The translations under genes were made by a program, and so were the position numbers. A stretch of DNA of 64,000 nt from Chiua virens (lineage: Eukaryota > Basidiomycota > Agaricomycetes > Boletales > Boletaceae). Where the stretch lies: positions 62,001 to 126,000 of the forward strand of contig JAHNUO010000013.1 of the NCBI GenBank assembly GCA_019787685.1, in the 5' to 3' direction. Shown piece by piece: positions 59,452 through 64,000 of the stretch (its first letter is position 1; every line of letters starts with the position of its first letter). The notes beneath the pieces were generated by a model that saw nothing but the letters and a program-made list of their open reading frames with translations, was not told where the DNA came from and ran no database searches.

Positions 59452-59879
59452 TTACATTATGCATGTAGGTAGTAACCATTCCGCATAGTACCCCAAATGC
59501 AATCCCAGGCCGAGAGGAAACCCACCAAAGATCAGTCCAATGAATGCAGTGGCCAGACCGCGACGTAACTTATATCGCCCACGAAGACGAAGTGCATACC
59601 AAGCGCTGCCAGTGCTAGTGCCACGGAACCGCCGCGATCGGCCCATCAATGCATCAAGCATCATTAATCATTACTCAGTGTGAAAATTCAGGTGCGTATG
59701 TAATAGTAGTACTCTGACCGGTAAGTACGACCATCAAAGTTCCCCGCCGTGACAAGCAGCAACTTTTGAATTGCCCTGATACTATCATATGAATAAAAAA
59801 AATTGCCCGTAGCCGGATCAATAGCCATCGGGACAATAGAGATTCGGAAACCTAAGACAACGAAACACGGTGAGGACAA
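59452..59879 (-). CDS. Small membrane protein, unrecognised
   Basis: Two leftward frames may form one gene. An upper exon (59879-59688) contains MAIDPATGNFFYSYDSIRAIQKLLLVT. A lower one (59664-59452) encodes RGRYKLRRGLATAFIGLIFG and the continuing hydrophobic segment GFPLGLGLHLGYYAEWLL, with the stop at 59452-59454. The lower part has a basic flank and one membrane helix. A GTACTTAC-like donor near 59735 could join them. I do not recognise the family. It converges on the dehydrogenase gene with only 24 bases between stops. Confidence 0.35.
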
Positions 59880-60368
59880 TGTTCGATCAGCTCAAGGTCC
59901 AACGGACGCAAAGGACCAAGGCGTAGGACTGTTAGAACGCATTGCTCAGTTGCCCCTTGAATGTGACGATTCGAGGGATAACACTCGCAATATGGGTAGT
60001 TCAGGAAACGACACAGTCATTTCCCGAACTGTGCTGATCGCTCGACCGATTGTCAACAAGTATTTGAGTCGCATCTTGGTCTGATGCAGGGAAGTAATTG
60101 AGCGTCAAGAAGGTGAAGGCGGAGAATAAGTCCATTGAAGGATGCGAGGTATCTGGCAGAGGCGTTTGGCACTGATGAAAGTAAGCCACTTCGCCCTGTA
60201 TTTATACGTTCTCTTTGATCCCTACCCTACCTCCAGAAGTACTGGATTTGGCCGCTCAGGCTCTACCGCATGCCGCTGCTGTATCATACGGATGACTTCG
60301 GAACACTCCCGTATTGTCACGGTTTGGGTTGTACCTCCCACATTTGCGACTCTGCGAGGCAGACAATC

Positions 60369-60665
60369 GTTGATCCTACCAATTACACTGGGCCGCGAGC
60401 CTCAGGTTGTCATAGATCTGCTTATCGTGTATGCTGCCAAGCAGTTTCTGTACCATTCAATCCTGATTCTGATTTTAAATAATGATGCGAATCTTGTTGG
60501 CTTCTCTGAGTCGGGTTTGCAAGACGGATATCCGTTGATCCTACTTACCATATGTGATCCTGTAACAGAGCTTATCGTGTGTTGCCATCAAATGGCTTCT
60601 GTATGATTGTGGATACACACTTTTACTGCCTTCTCGGAGTCGGCCGGGTGTCCGTATCAATATTT
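60369..60665. repeat. Diverged tandem duplication, about 165-bp unit
   Basis: GTTGATCCTAC begins units at about 60369 and 60534. Shared landmarks in the same order are GCTTATCGTGT, a TGCCA(T)CAA/AAG core with TTCTGTA, and CTTCTC(T/G)GAGTCGG followed by a TATCC/GTATC end. Identity is moderate with several indels. A third partial trace (TTGATTTGCTTATTGTG) lies near 60750. Confidence 0.5.
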
Positions 60666-60669
60666 AGGC

Positions 60670-62530
60670 CGTGCACCTGACACTTGTAACTTGGGGTCAA
60701 ACACTGCCACCGAGTGATCCGAGTCACATCTATGATCTGACCCGATATTGATTTGCTTATTGTGCTTGAGTTGCTTTTATGGATCAATTGGGTGGATATG
60801 TACTTCCCCGGGGTGACCTTTTGGTTTCGCACATTGGCAGGGCAAATTGACATGACACCGATCCTACTGCTCAAGTACATTGGGATACGAAAACCACTAT
60901 CCCAGCTGTATCTCGGAGGTGCGCGCGGATCAAAGAAATTGCCCTGAAACGCGCTTCTTCAGTTGATAAGCGAAAGAAGATCAGCTCGGACGCACAGAAC
61001 CCGAAACAATCCATTCTACGCTCCAAGACCTTCTCATCCAGACACACCTCGACAACAGATTCCCCGCAGAGAACACAAACGCACCGAGAGAATTCAGCAT
61101 TCGTCTTCCATTTACGGCTACCCCACCACACCAGAAGCCCAACCCAGCTGCTTGGTCTGCACTACGTATTCTTCGCTCACATTCCCGAATTCAAGCCAAC
61201 CAACCGGGACGGGGTCCTCGTTGGATCGATCACAACCAGACAGGTATCTGCGTGCGGGAAACTTGGCCTTCGTGACCATAAATAGACCTCGATACTGCCT
61301 CGCCCTGCGCAAATCGAAAGGAAGCATGGCTGCGAAAGGAGGTCAAGCACGCAACCCGTCCGTGTCGGTCTCGCCAGGGCACGCGACTCTGCGACAGGGT
61401 ATCCGGATTGACACTGAATATTCGGATGAGAAGGAAAACCAAGACCCAAAGGCTATCGCCAGAAACTCAGTCTTCCGTCCACGCTTTACAGCTTCCTTAC
61501 ACCACGTTCCGGGGCACCTTCGACGAGCACTGTAGCGTCCACCCGGAGTCAAGGACATGGTAGTGACTTGCCCGCGCGTTTGACACTGAAAGAGGGTACT
61601 GCATCAAGTGTTACCAACACTGTGATGAGGGATTGGCGTTTCGGAAGCTCTGGAAAGGATGGTTGTGGACTGAGCAGGCGTGAGAACTTCGATGGACTCG
61701 TCTCCTCAGCATTTTCCGTTGAACACACTTTGTGATATTTCACCACCCATAATTCTCAATGAATCACGGGTATTCCTAATCGACGAGAACGTCATGCAAT
61801 TGGCCCCATCGATTTGTGGGCTTCTCATCACAAAGATTCGATGGTGCGAGCACATGTGCCTTCTTTTGTTTAAACCGTAAGTGCACGCTACGCTTGGTTG
61901 GCGGCAGCTCGGGCCCCGGTGGGAAAGCATCAGTGAACAACTTGGGCTGGAGGACGCATCATGATGCTTGCAACAAACTTTCAGGTGGGTAACCATTCCG
62001 TCATCCCTTGCAAGACATACTCAGAGTCTGGTGATAACGATGACAGGCTTTTCAGCCCGTGGTGCAGTACCCTTGACTTGTGCATGAGCCAGGCCCGGTC
62101 GTGATCCCTAACCTTCCTCAGACCTGCAGCGAGGAGCTTAGCCCGTTTGACTTGTTTATTTTCGTCATCGACCGGAATGGAGAACTGATGATCCTTTGCC
62201 CTCTGTTCTGAATGCAATTCCGATTCCTGACACGGCGCTGAGCGATCCGCTGTTGGTGCAGGCATCGTCAGTGTATACGACGCGGTAATTGTGGCATGGT
62301 TGTATTTTGTTTTTGTGGTACCTGAAGCCGCATCTAGCAAAGAAACGGCCGAGACATATGTCGGTGTTATACTTCCTGATGGGCTATGCGGTATGAACTC
62401 GGGAACAAGGTTGCATGGAGGTAAGAAGCGATTGTGAGTGACGTTGGACATTTGACAGGTCAGGTCATTGCGCTGACGAATGGGTTGGAACAAATGCTGT
62501 GACTATAGATGGATGTGGGAGAGAGCGACA
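60670..62530. other. Region with ambiguous coding frames
   Basis: A plus-strand frame at 60963-61535 includes TEYSDEKENQDPKAIARNSVF (with a KEN tripeptide) and overlaps another plus frame reading VDKRKKISSDAQNPKQSILR. A minus frame at 61981-62493 reads FSIPVDDENKQVKRAKLLAAG. None can be linked to a family or to a clean exon set, so I do not call a gene. Confidence 0.3.
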
Positions 62531-62774
62531 TTGGTGTCAGTTCAGTCCTTTAACTGGAAGAATTCTGACACGCAGAGATCTATCAGAGAAGTAATGCACA
62601 CAAGCCATAACATTATAAACAAGACAGCAACATGACTGAGTGAAAAGGTTTCTGTCCGATCTTCTGAGACGCTGTCTCGAGAGCTCCAACTCTGAAATTT
62701 CAGTTTTAACAGTATAGGACGAAGTCCAAGAAGTGATAAACCTTTTTTCATTCTTGCCAGAGAAGGCACTACTC

Positions 62775-62990
62775 CTAAAATTCCCAAGCATCGATGTCCG
62801 CGCTGTTAGCAGCAATGCGCGCACCGTGTCTAGCCACCCTGTCCGCAATGGTGTTGTATGCTCGGTCGACGTGCCAGAATTTGACCTCACAACCATGGCT
62901 GCATTCGCTTTCATCGATGACCGCATCCAATTTGAGGAATAGATCAAGATTCGAGGGCCTTTGGGCGTTTGATTTCCACAGGCCGTTTCT
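62775..62990 (-). pseudogene. RNase H-like fragment of a retroelement
   Basis: Leftward frame reading NGLWKSNAQRPSNLDLFLKLD, then AVIDESECSHGCEVKFWHVDR and AYNTIADRVARHGARIAAN, ending at TAG 62775-62777. The pattern V-x-F-W-H-V-x-R-x-x-N-x-x-A-D-x-x-A is the last part of type-1 RNase H, with the catalytic Asp in IAD. No reverse transcriptase lies beside it, and the upstream half of the RNase H fold is missing, so it is a fragment or a relic. It sits 80 bases from the HNH gene end. Confidence 0.6.
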
Positions 62991-63068
62991 CTGGTGGTGC
63001 GGATGTGCTTGCCCTCCCGTGGCTCAAGCATCTTTTAGACGGACTGGGTCAAACAATAAATACGGAAT

Positions 63069-64000
63069 TCATGCACATGGCTCTTCCGGATTTGCATTGC
63101 CAAAGGACGCTTCTGCAACTTCCCTTGTCCAGCCTAACACCTTGTCCGTCACGCGGCTGCGCTCCCGCTCCGCCTTCTTCTCCTCAGCTTCTCGCTGATA
63201 AGCCTCCAGCTCGTCCCGTGGCATCAAAATGTATGGCAATGCCATGAGGAAACCAAAGTAATCGTCATTGCTGTCACCGCCAACTCCGCGTTTCTGGTGT
63301 TCAGAGGCGCGCTGACCACGTACGTCTTTTTGTTCGATTTTCCTCGCGTTCTGGGCGGCTCGCTCGCTAATGATTTCCCGGTGCTCCGCTTGTGCTCGAC
63401 TGGTCCCCTTGTAAAAGGTGGACTTCCACGCTCTGTGTGCATCTCTCAGTGGCTGAGCGGCAAAATGATGCAGCACAGCACCGGCGTAGACGGCGTCGAA
63501 AAGAATACCAGGGGGCCAGCTGTCAGGAGAATTAGGTATCTTGACCGAAGATCCCTGACGCAATGCGTAGAAAATATTTGATAGGACAGGATCGAAAAGA
63601 TGCGCTGTACATCTTTTTTCTTCCTGTGATGCGGTGGGGTCGATGTCCGTTGTGCGGATGGCAAAGTTTGGTGTCTACGTATCGAGATATTGGACTCTGA
63701 TAAACAACATAAACGTATTGCGCACCATCAGGACTGCAACATTTGTACCCAAGTGAGGGTGAAGAGCTTTGTTTACGAGAATGCCGTTCCGAGTGTTGTC
63801 AATGTCGACCACAACGTCGACAGGGTCTCGGCTGCGGTGCAAAGTGTAGGTCTCTATGTACTGCCAGACAGTGAGCGAGTATAGATGTAAGAGAAGAGTA
63901 GCCTACCTCGTCCCCTTTGCTATGTGGTAGGAGGTGTGCGGCATCGCAACTAGGCATCGTCATGCCTGTGAAAACACACACTGCATCCCGTGATAAAACC
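63069..64000 (-). CDS. HNH_2 nuclease-domain protein, 5' end cut by window
   Basis: The frame enters from the right edge. First exon piece: TGMTMPSCDAAHLLPHSKGDE, then an intron (about 63921-63868) and YIETYTLHRSRDP, DVVVDIDNTRNGILVNKALHPH and LGTNVAVLM. After a second intron near 63735-63675 it continues TPNFAIRTTDIDPTASQEEK, CTAHLFD and the conserved C-terminal WPPGILFDAVYAGAVLHHF. C-x-AAHL-x-P with the later NGILVNKALH is the HNH_2 pattern (first His in A-A-H, last His in A-L-H). The C-terminal 100 residues are charged and helical. The stop lies at 63069-63071. Proteins of this type are frequent in agaricomycetes, with unknown targets; nuclease activity is an inference from the fold. Confidence 0.75.

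Overview
The window comes from a filamentous basidiomycete, most likely an agaricomycete (mushroom-forming class). The evidence is the dense spread of short introns (about 45-65 nt, GT-AG, CTAAC/CTGAC-type branch sites) and the gene families seen: Ser/Thr-rich single-pass membrane proteins, a WD40-TPR-HET protein, BTB proteins, an HNH_2 nuclease protein, a Tnp2 transposase, sedolisin and DHA/ACS-type MFS transporters. Gene models were made by reading frames and splice sites by eye. Exon joins are inferences and no search was run.

Layout. 1-7 kb: 3' part of a Ser/Thr-rich membrane protein (-), an O-fucosyltransferase-like Golgi enzyme (+), a TLDc/OXR1 protein (-) and a small membrane protein with a duplicated exon (-). 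7.8-14.4 kb: two MFS transporters (+). The first is ACS/Dal5-like and appears damaged, the second is DHA2-like and intact. Between them lies a GC-rich patch ending in a perfect 13-bp hairpin. 15.8-34.8 kb: an accessory block with a CACTA/EnSpm-type Tnp2 transposase, an F-box protein with 42-aa NLS-like repeats, a small unknown gene, a WD40-TM protein, an Spt5-like NGN/KOW protein and two proteins of types I believe are repeated in mushroom genomes. Three adjacent genes of this block carry in-frame TGA codons (one further TGA may lie in an intron). The block is bounded by GC-rich mini-palindromes and a near-identical short direct repeat.

35.7-48.4 kb is core-like: an FMN-binding pyridoxamine-oxidase-like protein (+), a large WD40-TPR-HET allorecognition-type gene (-), a mitochondrial carrier (+), a BTB protein (-) and a secreted sedolisin protease (-). 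48.4-52.2 kb holds no gene I can support. 52.2-64 kb: a second Ser/Thr-rich membrane protein (+), gene fragments, a medium-chain dehydrogenase/reductase (+), a small membrane protein (-), an RNase H remnant (-) and an HNH_2 nuclease-domain protein cut by the window end (-).

The best candidate for an undescribed system is the 15.8-34.8 kb block. A transposase sits beside genes that look able to touch protein turnover (F-box), transcription elongation (Spt5-like) and protein scaffolding (WD40). It could be a large cargo-carrying transposon, or a nest of old elements now decaying by C-to-T mutation.
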